Assembly: GCA_035048485.1 (NCBI GenBank)
Contig: CM068584.1
Span: 63,656,420-63,720,419 of the forward strand
From: Pteria penguin
Lineage: Eukaryota; Mollusca; Bivalvia; Pterioida; Pteriidae
Reading direction: 5' to 3'
DNA length: 64,000 nucleotides
Below are positions 12,188 through 25,455 of the stretch, piece by piece. Under the pieces are notes generated by a model. It was not told the DNA's origin and did not search any database. It saw only the letters and a program-made list of their open reading frames with translations. Positions within the stretch are counted from its first letter, which is position 1. Each line of letters starts with the position of its first letter. Position numbers and translations under genes: made by a program.

Positions 12188-13214
12188 AACGGTAATAAAA
12201 TAGATATCTCTAAATTTCAAATGTGTGGATATATTTCATACATAAATGTACGACTACAAGAAGGAACAACCCACTCGTTATCTCACATTTTGAGTATTGA
12301 TACAGAACATCGGAAGTGCACTGTGCCAAAGACAACAAAATGTATGGTATCCGCTTGACGTTGGTCACTGTGTCACGTTACTTAGTTCGGGGTGAAGTGT
12401 AATGGAAAAACTAAAGAGTGCGGAGTCCCGTGGTTTAAACAATTATTCAAGAAAAACATTACTGTATCATTTCCATTTTTGAAAGTAATACTCCCCTCCT
12501 TACTTCTTTATTAAACATCTAAATCAAAACGATGACACCCCTTTAATTTCCTTTCCATTCTGGAACACTGCTTCCTGAAACGATGACGTTTTCAGGTATA
12601 TACTGAATCATGCAGGAGATATGTTTACTAACAAGATGTTTCATAAATTCTAAACAACATTGAACATAATGCACTATAATGAAAGGGACTATCAAACGAT
12701 TTAACCAATAATGCATCTTTAAAGTCATACTTAAGTAGCAATATATTACGCGACGATGGCTGTGTACGATGGAATGTGAAATTTGATACCATTACTCGGA
12801 GTGAAACAGTCACAATGACCGTTTTAATACGATGACTTCCTTCCTTCAAATCCTTTCACAACTTATCTCCTTATGTGTTATTTCAGTATGAACTCTATAT
12901 CGAAAAGCATTATCATGTTGGACTAAAATGGACTTAAAGGAGTGTACTCACCATGTGACGGAGCCTCGGCAGAGAAGGAATGTGTTTTGAATTATCTTTC
13001 GATGAATTATATTTACTAAAATCGATAAACAATAGAATGAAGCATGGAATTTCGTTTTCCATATAGATTTATTTATTTGCTTGTGCATCGAGTTTTATCG
13101 AAGTTATCGAATTTTAATCTACATATATTGTTCTTTTTCTATACTTAGTCTTTATTTTTGTTCAATCTATAAATGCTAATAAATAGATATATATGTTGAG
13201 GAGGGGTGCTTTAA

Positions 13215-15860
13215 TAGACCATTTTCGAATCACAGAATCTAACAGTTATAAACCCGTATTTTATTGAAGTTATATTTAGATATCCTTAGTTACTGGTTCA
13301 TGCCAACTTCCGGTGTCCTCAGTTACGCTCCGTAAACATCGTAATAACAATAAAAGTAACACTTTTATTACAAATTATCGATTGTCAAACCTTTGCCAAG
13401 TGACATAATGATAAAAGATAGTCCCTATATTTTGTCCTGATGAAGCGATGGTGTTCGCCTCTTTGTGTAGCGACAAAAGACGGAGCGAAGGGTCGTTGAT
13501 AGAAAAACAAAATTACGAGTCTGCATATAATTACAGACTTTGTTCTTTGCATTTTGTTGATACCAAAGATTATGTCTACTTTTAAAACTATTAGTCCCAC
13601 TTTATGTACCCAATTTAAAATGCCCTTAAAACCAAGAGAAGCATCAGACAGTAAAGCTAGCTGAACTAGAACATGGGGCATTGCTACTGGGTACTATCCA
13701 TACTGACACTACCGAGTACTGTACCACTACTGACATCCAGGATCACTGAGATGATCATCATTTCCTTGTGGCGAGATTTTTGAAAAAAGGTTAAAATTTC
13801 CATTATATAATTGAGTAATTCATACAAGTCTGTAATGAGTAACTCTAAGTAACTTTTAGAAGCATTTCTTATAGCAATATGTTTCCTCAGAAATATTTGA
13901 AATTTATGTTTACCTAAGCTGTCACTGTAATCAGCTATGTAGATCAGTGCTTTCATCGTTTTACCATAAAATATTTAGGTAGGTTTACATAATTATGGTC
14001 ATGGACCTCCTATTTATTATGTATCAAATCATATGAGAAAACAGCAAAGTGCTGGTTACATTAAAATCATTCATTTTACTTTTTGTGTACTTCAGTGTCA
14101 TGTGGAGATAACCATCCCTACTTCCTTGTGGAATCATGGATGAAAGGTACATACACCAATGAGCTGGGATATGGAAACTCAGAAAGATATCGCCTCTGAA
14201 GATGAAAGTTACATACACATCTGATAAGGGATATGGAGATACATACAGATATTACCTCTGAAGATCACTGAGAAGAGATATGTCACCTCTGAGGATAAGA
14301 GAGATATCAAAAGCAACAGGAGCTGATGGAAAATACAATTTTTTTTTTATTTAGGGTACCTGTTTTATCTGATATAATATAACACAGTGTGATAAAAAAT
14401 AACTTACCAATTTAATTAAAAAGTTTTTTGGGAGTCCTATCATTGATGTACATGCATATAATCATATTTATGCTCACTAATTGTTCAATCAAATGTAATG
14501 ACAGATGTTGATTATTACAAAAATGTTTGATTCATCACAATATACTTTGATGTAGGTATCAATTATAAATCAGTCAATTATCCAACAATATTAAAATGTA
14601 ACATATAATAGAAAGTCAAGGAAATAAAAACTAAATAGTAACTGATACAGTTTGCGATCAATACTTGTAACTGTGTATCATCTCCCAATGATAAAAAGTG
14701 ATACACAGAATTGTGTTTATGATCAAAACATAGATGGGACTCTATGCATGATGCTTAGATGGAAAAGTGGCCAGCATGTCAAGTGCAAATAAGACCTGTA
14801 CATGTATTTCAAGCCATTTAATACCTGCATTTCTCACAGTTGCCACCAAACACAATGATAAGATGCATAAGAATATAAAATCCTGGAACAAAAACTACTA
14901 TCAGTATTAGAAACTCAAGAGTTTAAGTTTGTAAGAATATAAGTAATGGCTATGTTAGTATTAATATTCATTGTACATTTGTACATGCACATGTACCGTA
15001 CAATATTTTTTGTATATGTAATTATGTTTTACACAAGTGCAGCCACTCATTTGAGTCAACTCTCCGTAAATCTCAACATCACTTATGTAATGTGCCACAA
15101 ACAGCTTGTAATAGCTTTAATAATTTTTATCATGTTTATAAGGCTAAATTCTCTAAATATTCCCATAATGACCACACTTATACTACTAAAGGATCATAAT
15201 ATCTGCATAGTCCATGTGTGGGCGAGGATTAAATGTAAACTCTTAAACCAACCCTGATATTAGGAATCATCCTCTACAAGAATCTCTCTATCCAAAGTAA
15301 TATCAACTTCTTCTTTTCTTCTCTTTCCATTTAGAAATATTTGCTGAAAATTGTGACTGGCGCGTCATGTGAGGTTCATCAGGAAGTATAATGCTCAATT
15401 CATGAGCACATTATAACTGCCTAAATACTAATGTAAGAAATGTAATTAAGAACAATTATTAATTATGTATGTATCGGATTAACAATGAACATTAATGATA
15501 AGTCATCGAGCGCGCTCTAACGAAAAAAATTGACAGTCTGTCTTTCACTTTCACTGTTCATCACGGCAATCAGCTGTTCATTGCAACATTTCAAATTTCA
15601 CACTGTCAACAGCTATTTAAGTCGGACTACTCCTCGACAAATCTGCTTAATTTCTCCAATTGGTCTTTTTCTGTTCATGACAAGTCACCTCTATCTACTG
15701 GAGTTACTTTTAAAGTCTAAATCAATCAGTGAATCCGCTTTACGCGAGATCTATTTTCCAGTTGCACGGTAACAACAATCAACCGAAAGTAAGCATGAGT
15801 AAGGTTTTAGATTAAAGCTACGTAAAATTCGAACCGTATCGGTAACTCGAAAATGGTCTA
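13215..15860. mobile_element. 2.65-kb element flanked by TTAA with short TIRs
   Basis: The left end TTAA (13,211-13,214) is followed by TAGACCATTTTCGA. The right end is TCGAAAATGGTCTA followed by TTAA (15,861-15,864). These are perfect 14-base inverted termini with a TTAA duplication, the signature of piggyBac-type insertion. The interior has no transposase I can recognise. Two adjoining minus-strand frames (13,956-13,684 and 13,681-13,385) are unassigned. Near 15,390-15,260 on minus two overlapping frames end in lysine-rich or acidic tails. It sits in segment copy B. The left terminus also exists at 7324-7445 in a duplicated fragment. Confidence 0.6.
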
Positions 15861-16164
15861 TTAATGAAGTTCGAAAATATTTATCTATTTATTTATGCCT
15901 AAACAAGTACAAAAAGATAGAAGCAACGATCCACGACCAAGTTTGTCGGATCGGCAAATGTGGATACTACACGTTATATAAACATATCTATATAAAGCAC
16001 AACTGTATTACTAATAACTAAAAGTATCTTATAATGTTATAACTAATGGTAATTATTTCGGAACGATTTATTCCTGCGTCAATACTAACATAGGGTGTTC
16101 ACAGTTCTATGTGTGTACGTAGAATGATAGTTGAGAACTGTTTTAAACATATTTATATATCATA

Positions 16165-18281
16165 CAGTAGTGGATGTAAAGATGATGGATAAATCCAAAC
16201 CACAAGTCCAAAAATCATGAAACCATAGGACATACAAAATCAGTGAAAAAAATGGAAAATAACAAAATATGTCTACTTGAAGAGCATATGTGAACCCCTG
16301 TGATGGAGTGAGATCAGGTGCCCGGGGAGAGTGAGCATCTCCTGCTTGCTAGCAACACCCGTCACATATACCCCGTAGAAAGAGTAAAATCGTGTGAATT
16401 CCATATGTATTTATATATGGAGAAGTCGAAGTAGGTAACCTTCTAGTATAGAAGGTGTCAAATCTGTGTAATGTGATCGGAATTGGTCTCAGTCCAGAAT
16501 ATCATTTAAAAGTCTGGATAACGAGATATCATATGGAGTAATAAGAGTCTCGTAACGAACGTAGAACTTCCTCAGTGACGATGCTAGTCTAGCACATATA
16601 TAACCCTGGTTGAGCAGCTTAACTGAAAGTCGCCTAGCCCTCGGAACAAAGTCATTATAATTTGAACATGCCCTGGAATAACGTATTAACTGAAATATGA
16701 ATACGCCGTATGCGGGCGATGATGGAATGTTGCTACTTATGAAAGGTTGGTTGATTGGTGTTTTACGTCGCTTTCAACAATATTTCAGTTATATCGCGAC
16801 ATGGAAGCAGGAGGTTACCAACCTCTTAAACATAGTGGCGCCACCCGGGAATCGAACCCGGATCGTCGGTGCCGCAAGCCAAGCGCTTAACCACTACACC
16901 AAGCCTGCCCCTTACTTATGAAAGGAAAGTTTGTGATAGAGAAATTGAAATCGTCACGTTTGTCATAGAGTGAGGTGTTCAATTGACCATTAATGTCGAA
17001 AGACAACATAATATCTAAATACGAAGTAGAATTACTAGTTTCTGTGGTTTCTTTGACCTCCAGTTCACTTGGATAAATGATGCTAAGGTAATCCGCGAAT
17101 GAAGGATTATTAATTGAAAGCAAGTCATCTATTTATCTGTAAGTAAAATTGAAGCCAAGAGCCAATTGTTTTTTTCCTTGCGAAAGCAACGACTGAATGA
17201 ACTCAGCTTCCTATGAATAAAGGAATATGTCAGCCAGAAGCGGAGCACAGTTAGTGCCCATTGAAATGCCGACAATTTGTTGAAAAACCTTACCTCCAAA
17301 CACCACAAAAATGTTATCGATAAGAAAGTTCAACATCTGGATGACAGCTGTTTCAGTGTATTTATTTTTGGAATCAGAATTTTCCCTAACAAAGTAGGTT
17401 TTATCGTGGCCTATTACTATATATTTGAATTTGCGGCTTCCGTTTTTACTAGTAAATGCATTTTGAATAATTTCCGCTAATCTGTCTTTTAATTTCTGAT
17501 GAGGGATCGTTGTGTAAAGAGTGGAAAAGTCAAAAGACTTGATGGAGTGAATTTTAGTAAAACTTTTAGATTTTAGATGTTCTAACAACTCTTTTGAATT
17601 TTTAAGGATCCACATTTGATTAATTCCACTTCTGGAATATACTGTTTCGCAATATCTATGAAGGCCTGATTTAATTTCTGATAATATTTTTGTGAGTAGC
17701 ATCGATACAGATTTTGTGGAACACTTCGAGGAACCAGCGATAAAGCGTTGTTTGTACGGAGTTTTGTGCATTTTTGGAATACAGTACAAATATGGAAGTT
17801 CTAAATTCAATTTATTTGAGTCAATACCAAACGTATTGAGGACAGTTTTATGATTCTCGAGTACTTCCGAAACCGAAAAGTTCGTGAGAGTATACGTAGG
17901 ATTTCCTGGAGCTGAATTTAATCCTAATTCTTTCACTAGGCTGTCAAAGTAATATTTCTTACAAGTAAATGTATAATTATTAGAGGATTTATCTGCTGGT
18001 GTAATGATATAATGTTCTTGGAGGAAGGTAAGTTCTCTGACAACATCAGGATCTTTAAAAATAGATTCGAATCTGGTGTTTACAGAACCTTGTAGTTTTT
18101 AAATTTTTGATCTCAGCAGTACTGCAATAGATTTTATCCATTCCGAAAGAGTGTCGACTTTTACTTCCTCTCTTTTTGCCCATCGTGTGGCATATTCCTC
18201 GCAGCAATTCATAATATTCTCAACATTTTGGCTCCATGTGAATGATCTGGGTTCTCTGTATTTTGGACCTTTAAGTATTGG
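16165..18281 (-). pseudogene. Penelope-like reverse transcriptase, broken
   Basis: Read on minus, the frame enters near 18,280 (PILKGPKYREPRSFTWSQN) and continues through PADKSSNNY. The main open stretch is 17,936-17,211, with RT motif A FDFSTLYTTIPH and motif B GISMGTNCAPLLADIFLYS. Two in-frame stops then follow, one after FLYS and one just before IDDLLSINN (motif C, the Y-x-DD region). The C-terminal part SYLDIMLSFDINGQL...NFPFIS is cut by a SINE, and it resumes left of that SINE as NIPSSPAYGVFIS before frameshifting. Known family members copy RNA into DNA at target sites. I see no GIY-YIG endonuclease. The placement as Penelope-like rests on motif spacing and the PADK block. The element splits segment copy B. 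Its 3' sequence recurs at 590-840 and 50,735-50,850. Confidence 0.7.
16747..16912 (-). mobile_element. tRNA-derived SINE, family 2, with 13-bp target duplication
   Basis: The perfect direct repeat TACTTATGAAAGG flanks it at 16,734-16,746 and 16,913-16,925. On minus the head is 'ggggcaggcttggtgtagtg' and the B-box-like word is 'ccgggttcgattcccgg'. The tail is 'gaaagcgacgtaaaacacca' plus 'atcaacca'. It sits inside the reverse transcriptase reading frame, so it inserted after the retroelement. Confidence 0.92.
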
Positions 18282-18576
18282 AAGTGGCGACACCTATGGT
18301 GGCTATTTATAATGAAAACTTGTCATCACGTTTGATTTTCGTCTGTTGTTTCTTTAGTTTTCGAGCGAGTTTAATGTGAAATGTTCTATAACTCTGTTCA
18401 GTAAAGTTTGAAATTTGGCATAATGGAGCCGCTTCATAACAGCTCTGGTTGTTCATTGATATGTATTTTGGATGGGTTTAGCCTGTGTTGATGTAACTGA
18501 AGGCATAATTGTAGCGGTTGTTTGGAATTGTGTAGGATTTCATTTCAATGTTAATTGAAGCTATAGGATGCATTGT

Positions 18577-18728
18577 CCATAGGCGGATCTAGAAATTTTT
18601 GAAAAACGGGGGGGGGGGGGGTTGCAGTCTCCCTTGACTAAGGTTTTGCAGCACTGAAAATGGTCGAAAAAGACCTTTATGACTATAATTTTCCGACTAT
18701 AGGCAACCTCCCTCTAAATCCACTACTG
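18577..18728. mobile_element. Small TIR element (MITE), GGCGGATC ends, diverged
   Basis: The left end 'ataggcggatctagaa' and right end 'taaatccactactg' are inverted relatives of the better-preserved copy at 24,633-24,774. A poly-G run follows the left end. Similar left ends occur at about 3833 and 8957 inside segment copies A and B. Confidence 0.5.
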
Positions 18729-18879
18729 TTGTCAAGATAGATGGAAAGATTAGAAATTCTGTGTGTGGACCCAGTAGTGTAATAAGCTTTTCCTTCAGGT
18801 ACTTGAGATGTTTATTTGAGATGTCAGTTGCCATTATAGATCAGGCAAAGAAATGCAATACTTCTCCTACTGCTACCAT

Positions 18880-19020
18880 TACTCATAGTACTATTCTTCC
18901 TACAACAACAACTACTACTACTACTATTAACATCGAACTTAAGGTTTAATGGTAGCAGTTGTTTAGAATAATTTTGTAGGACTTCATTCCTACCACTACT
19001 ATTACTGCTACCACTTTATA
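18880..19020 (+). repeat. ACT/ACA-rich simple repeat
   Basis: Degenerate 'actactactactact' and 'acaacaacaact' runs occur here within otherwise unremarkable AT-rich sequence. No gene is visible between 18.73 and 19.5 kb. Confidence 0.6.
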
Positions 19021-22000
19021 TCACTACTCCCTTTTCTTCGTCTTCACCGAGTACACGAACAATTCTGGTTTGCGCTTTTAAACTCTAACAATAACAGGTA
19101 TCATGCATACTCATGATGATATTTACGATAACTAAACCTTTTCATATCATGCATCTTTGAGTTTCTCATTGGGCAGATGTTGTACGTTTTTTCAATGTTC
19201 TGGTATTGTGTGTTAATATGTGTGTTTCAATGCGGAGGATCTGAAGTCCTCTCAACATCAATCAATAACATATAGCATGTAGAAAGGTGACTATTTGAGG
19301 AAATGCTTTATAGGAGCTGGAATCTACTTGCTTACTTTCTCAACGTTTTTAATCAATTGCAGAATTGTATAGTGTGTCCAAGCGTGGAACATTACTAACA
19401 CGAGTTGGTCTTGCTGATTATTTGGCTATCAAATTTTGAAAGATAGTTTGTGGACAATATTTCCGATGCGTTTATTTATTATTATATATAGCGGTGTTCC
19501 ATGTCGATCTAATACAGTTTCTAAACGTTGCATAGATCGAAATCTCTTATAATGTGTCATGTAGATGCTGTCACAGATTGTATGTGAAATAGTTTCAACG
19601 TTCCACATGAAAAAAGTCTTGATTGAAAATAAATTCAATTCTAAATACTGACTTACCGAAAATTATAACAAATAACGTAATTTCTTGTATATATACCCGT
19701 AGGCATTACTGAATCTGGATTTATTCAATTATTCAGAAGAAAATGAAAGCATGATAGATTAATTAAGAAATAGGACAGAAATAAATGACTTTTAACAATC
19801 GTCGATTATCATATGTGATTCTGTATTTCAGAGGACTAAATATCTACAATTGCCTTACTAGACTGTGACAGAAACGGGTCGAAAAACCCATTCTCCCTAA
19901 TTTTTAGAAAGTGCCTGGGTTCATGTCTGGAGACTGTAAATATGAAAACAACGATTGTATCAGCAATAGGGTTGAAATTTCATGATATTTCATTTATTCT
20001 GTAAATCTGAAAACTAGGCCATTCCACTTCTTTCCTAAAGCTTAATTCAAAAGGTATCGAAATCTCCATTCTTCCCAACTTTCATAAAGTATGTACATAT
20101 GTTTTTATCGAATATAAGACAAGATGTTTGAGTGAATAAACTGATTAAAGATTACAATGTTGACCTTAATGAGCGAAAGTTTCATGAAATGCATAAGTAT
20201 ATATATAAGTTTAAGAGAAGAAATGTATGGTAAAATGTGAAATTAGATATCATTAAAATGGAAAGTATTAAAAGGGTTTCGAGGACTCCAGTGCACCCCG
20301 CCCCCTTTTTATTCTTCACTTCCAATACAATTAGTGCATATTATTTTTCGTATGATCAGCACACATTATATTTAATAGCACTCTGGGGGTTTGTTCTGTT
20401 TTGAATGTGAATTTGCAATAACTGACAGTTTTGAAGGTAAACACGTTGACGATATCTGTTTAACCCTGTAGCATAACTACACGGTAAGTAGCTAATGCAC
20501 GAGTCGTGTAGCTGGTTACATTTAAAATAACATTGTTATTCGAATATGTCGCATAACTATTTACCCCTTTCTCACATATTGTACAATATATTGAATGTAT
20601 CTTTGACAAGGTTTTTGGTCACCTTCCCAATATTATACTGCACTTGACAAAAGAATGATGGAGAAAAGTAATTTACAAAAATAAATATTTTCTTTCACTT
20701 TATAGAAGAGAAGCGAGATAATTCACATGGATGTTACCTAAAACGATGAAGAGGGTCACAATAGCCTCTCCCCTCTGTTAAATCAAAATTATGGTCAATG
20801 TTAAATAAGAATGATAAAATGTCAGTCAGAGAACCTGTTGAATGTTTTTCTAGAGAAATCCGCAAACACCGAACACAGACAGTCATCAAATACAATTAAT
20901 ATGTTATATAATAAATGCTGATCAGGCTTAGTTTTACATATCATTGCTGTACCCAAGGACGAACTAGGAGTGTTATATATGAGTACAAAACCACTTGTAT
21001 TTTGAAAGTTGCTGAACTTACAATCCCCTCCACTTTCCTACTTTAGGGCTATGTGATATTCCACCTGTGCAAATGCTTAAAGTTTCGGTGTCATATCTAT
21101 CATAGTTATTTACGCTACAACAAATGCTTTTCTTACATGTAGTGACGGACAACGTTATAAATTGGACGAATCTAGAAGTTAAAAAAATAAGGGGGATTGT
21201 TAACCCTCATCGATTTCTCCTCATGTTTCTATCGCAGAATCAAGTTCAAATTGCACAGGTTATAAAAAGGCACCTTTAGTGTCCAAACACAGTATTTCAG
21301 GTTGTCATTGAAATATCTCATAATTCCTGCTCTTGATCCCCCTCCTGATCTCCGCTATGGAACCTATTCAAATAAGACTAAAATAAGAGTAAAATATGAT
21401 TGTTCGGGCACTTTGTCTGAATTGAGCTGAGCATGCATGTATCTTGTTATTACATAATATAGGAATTATGACGTTCAACATACCACTGACATAAGAGGGG
21501 GAGGGTGGTAACTGTGACGCTGATGATACCATTGACGTATGCAGGGGGCGGGATTGTTATTATGACACTGATATCTTTGACGTATGCAGGGGCGGGGTTG
21601 TGACGCTGACAATACCATTGACGTATACAGGGATGTTGTTACTAAGGACAGAGCTATGCATGAGGGAGAACTCCTTAGTTTTAGAGCGATTTACTTAATT
21701 TGATGACTGAAAATTTGAAGTATATATTTCATGTCAGTACAAAAGCACTCAAAACTAGACATGATGCCCTCGGGGACTATCAGTCCACCAGCAGTGACAC
21801 CGGCCTAGAAGTTATAATAAATATAGAACATATATACCTTTTAATTTTGTGCACCATATGCGCATTTCGACAATTATGTCTCTTCTGATGCTCGTGGCCG
21901 AATGATTGGAATTCTCAAAATATATAAAATGAGGAGCAGAGTTAAAGCCAAAATGACCGAAAAGTGAACCAAAGAAGATATCTAAGGACAGAGCTATGGA

Positions 22001-22978
22001 TGAGGGAGATGCGCATTTAACCAGTTATCATTTACCTTTATATAAACCCCCCCCCCCCCCCCCCCAAGAAACCACGTATGGAATTAAAGCACGTGATCAT
22101 TTATCAGCTCGACTGATAAATGGGTTAACTCTACTCCTGGTTTAGTAAGTAAGACCATTTCAGTTTCTGCAGGGATACTATAAATTAATTACGTAATATG
22201 GATTGCATTTTACTTCTGTCCTTTATTAGGCAAAGAAAGGCAACTCTTTCATTTTTATATGCATTGGTATTAACTTGTTCATTATTCATTTAGAATTGTG
22301 TATTAAATGAGTAAAGATCAGACAGACAAAGAAATTAGAGAGAAGTAACGTCATTACTTTAACCTTTTTCATGCGCTATACGAAGTGATCCGAAGGGGTT
22401 TGAACAGACTATAGAGTCTTTTATGTAATAGAATGGGCCCTCAAATATAAAACATTGGCCGCCATCTTTATCCTGTAGTAAGGTTAAAACAATAATTTCA
22501 TATTACGCCTTAAAACAACGGTAGAGAAAAAAAAAAAAAAAGGAAAGGAAGATTGGGAGGCAAATGAAAAAGACCGAGAAAGGGGAAAAACAAATATAGG
22601 AGAGTAATATAATGTCAACAATTGTGCGTTGTTTTCTCAATAATTTTACGGTTCTGTTTCCCCATTTTAAAGTAAATTTCATTTTATTTATTAAAGCTGT
22701 TTTTGTGTACTCTTTGCACCCAGAAACATATATATCAAAATAGCTATCGCGATAGTCACATTGAATCAGCTGACAGCGGCCTGCCTCCATTTTTATAATA
22801 TTTCTTTTCTATCAAACTCTTTATTTACAGGTTCAATCAATCGATCAGATACAGTTTTGTACTGGTCACATGCAAGAAATTCTTTATGGAGATCGTCTGA
22901 AACGTGGAGGTAGAGTCTTGATTTACACTGCATTTGTAGTATGGTAAAGAAAGCTAAGTTGAACAGGCAGTTAATTTA

Positions 22979-23414
22979 CAGTTGGGTGCAGTCCTAACCG
23001 TACATTCAAGTGCAAGTGCACTTCAAGTTTAGTTTTTCGTCCTGAAAACCAGTCATAAAGTTTAGTCAAGTGCACTCGATATCAGGTTTACTTAAAAGTA
23101 AATATAATTTCGTCTTCAAGTTTACTATCATGACACCAAGTTTACTTTTCACGTTTCGTAGAACACGATAGGAATACTTGTCTTATTATGTACAATTGCA
23201 TATTATATATAAAATTGTTTTAATAGAAAATTTAGTAAAGGTACATGTATATAGAAAGTAAATCAAACTGGAAGTGCACTTGGATTAAACTTGGAATCAA
23301 GTTTACTACTAGACTTGATTCTAAGTTTACTCGTTTGTCGCCAATAAACTTGAAAAGCAGTCATCAAGTTAACTTAAAGTGCACTTTATGTAAGGCTAAG
23401 ACTGCACCTAACTG
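22979..23414. mobile_element. Non-autonomous Tc1/mariner-like element (MITE), GGTGCAG ends
   Basis: TA dinucleotides flank inverted ends CAGTTGGGTGCAGTC (left) and GACTGCACCTAACTG (right). Subterminal sequence is rich in AAGTGCACTT and AAGTTTAC words in both orientations. The 436-base length leaves no room for a transposase. Larger relatives with the same ends are at 41,353-44,157 and 52,204-53,241. Confidence 0.8.
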
Positions 23415-23696
23415 TATATCTATTAATTTCCAATGTGTAGATAGAATGCATACTTAAATGTACGACTACAAGAAGGAACACCCCCTTGTTAGCCCAAATA
23501 TTAAGTGGACAGTCAACTTGTGAACTATTGCACAGCGTCCATATTCAGTGAATAGTATTGATACAGTACGTATGGTGTCTGTTTGACCTTGTTCACTGCG
23601 TGTCATGTTACTTTGAGATGAGGCGTGTTTCTATTGGTAAAGTAAAAGCACAGGACACATTTCATTCTATTAACTGTAATACCAGTGGGTTGATTG

Positions 23697-23792
23697 ACTG
23701 ATTATTATGTTACGTCACTTCACGGTTGTCATGTGTATGGACCTCTAGATCACGAGCCAAGCACCTTATCCACTAGCCCACACCGGCTTCGG
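23697..23792 (-). mobile_element. tRNA-derived SINE, family 1, internally deleted
   Basis: On minus the head 'aagccggtgtgggctagtgg' joins almost directly to the tail 'gtgaagtgacgtaacataat' and 'atcagtcaatcaac'. Most of the body, including the B box region, is lost. Confidence 0.6.
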
Positions 23793-24632
23793 TAGGCGGT
23801 TAAATGAGGAACTATTATTCGAGGAAAACTTCTACATGACTTTATTCGATGCGAAGTAGAGATAGTATGTATGGAACATGTCACTTAGTAGCATAGTCTA
23901 CGTGACTAGAGCACAGTCAGTGGGTTGAAGGTGGAACTTTTGCTTTAACCGTTATTCAAGGAAAACTTCTTCATGACTGTATTTATTCCATTTTTGAAAG
24001 TGTGTCTCACCTTTTTACTCCTTTATTAAACATCTACAACACTTTGACAACTCTTTCCATTTCTGAAACTGCATCGTATATACTGAATCATGTAAGGAGA
24101 CATGTTAACACACAAAATGTTTCACGATAAATTCCAAACAACATTGAACCCTATGAACTATTTTGAAACGATCTGAAATAGGTCACTACATATTTTGAAA
24201 CGGACCATCATAAGATGAAAATAATAATGCATAAATAAATTCATATTTCAGAAGCAACATATAAAGCGATGAGGGCTTTGTAAGTTGGAATGTGAGATTT
24301 CATACCATCACCTCGAGAGGAACAGTCACAATGACCGTGCTAATACAACGACTTCCTTCCTTCACTTTAAATACTCTTCTCCTCCATCCACTTCTTATCT
24401 CTTTATGTGCTATTTCGGTATTAACTCTATACCGAATAGCATTTATAATGTTGGATAAATAGTAGCAGACTTAAAGGGTTGTACACAAGATGAGACGGAG
24501 CTTCGGCAAAGAACCTACGCAAGGAATGCGTTCTCTTATCTTATTAATTGATTATTTTTACTTAAGTTAAGCAATGGATTGAAATGATATATACATTTTC
24601 AATATAGATTCATTATATCGAGCTTATATACT

Positions 24633-24774
24633 CAGTGGCGGATCCAGGACTTCCGAAAAAGGGGAGGTGCACATGTGTATAAGCCACTACTCGGCCATTT
24701 TTGTCGCTAGATGTAGATTTTTACTTCTAACTATGTGGCGAAAAGGGGGATGCCTTCCCCTTAATCCGCCACTG
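24633..24774. mobile_element. 142-bp TIR element (MITE), CAGTGGCGGATCC ends
   Basis: CAGTGGCGGATCCAGG at the left and TTAATCCGCCACTG at the right form inverted termini. TATACT precedes the left end and follows the right end, which is consistent with a target duplication. The termini resemble hAT-type ends, but the duplication visible is 6 rather than 8 bases. Confidence 0.7.
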
Positions 24775-25375
24775 TATACTTTTTCTGTATCTGTCATCAG
24801 CACATTTGTGGTCAATATACTGTCATATTAGAAGTGAATATATGAAGTTGAAATGTTTTCTTCAAAAAATTAATGTAAATAGATTCTGTTTGGATTTTAT
24901 AAGGTGCTTACATTCGAGCAATCCTTAATGTTTGTTTATAAAAGATACAGAAGGACGACAGTAACCATCTTTACCCCACCTCTGACAAATTTGTTGGGGA
25001 ATTCCGAAAGGCGATTGGCTCATAACGGTCACGTGAATACTTGGGCTATTCTTATCCCACGTCACCTTCAGATTTATACCAGGTTTCCTTGCGACTTATC
25101 TTTCTTGTCCTTGTCAACAACAATGGCGGCGAAATGGTTTGCCTGTTTGCAAGCAGACATATAGTGTCTGTCAATGTAAATGTTCTGGTAATAAAAAAGA
25201 AATATAGAAACTTGAATAATGTGGAGTCAGCGAAGCAAATCACCACATAGTGATCACTTTGTTCATCGTCCATCAGTCACATTTTGCTTTTGTCGTAGTA
25301 TGGTATGGTGTTGTCTGTCTATGTATTATCCTCATGCAAGCTATCATGATAGGTCATCGGTGGGGTTAATTCGTC

Positions 25376-25455
25376 ACCTAGTCATCTAGTGACCCGGTAC
25401 CGGATGATCCTCGTGATCCGGGATCATCCCGTACCGGGTCACTAGATGACTAGGT
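25376..25455. repeat. Strong hairpin: 35-bp stem, 10-base loop
   Basis: Left arm 25,376-25,410 and right arm 25,421-25,455 are inverted copies with only two mismatches by direct alignment. The core is 'gtgacccggtacc' against 'ggtaccgggtcac'-like sequence, flanked by ctagtcatctag/ctagatgactag. The GC-rich stem stands out from AT-rich surroundings. No ORF or known element end explains it. Confidence 0.85.

Larger units (their letters stand above)
8190..18560 (+). repeat. Segment copy B, inflated by later insertions
   Basis: It carries the same ordered anchors as copies A and C. It is split by the tandem array at 10,443-11,876, a SINE at 11,940-12,187, the TTAA-flanked element at 13,215-15,860 and the Penelope-like element at about 16,165-18,281. 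Removing these leaves roughly 5 kb, close to the other copies. Flanks of the retroelement match copy C at 25,670-25,740 on both sides, including 'gtggcgacacctatggtggc' on the right flank. Confidence 0.55.
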
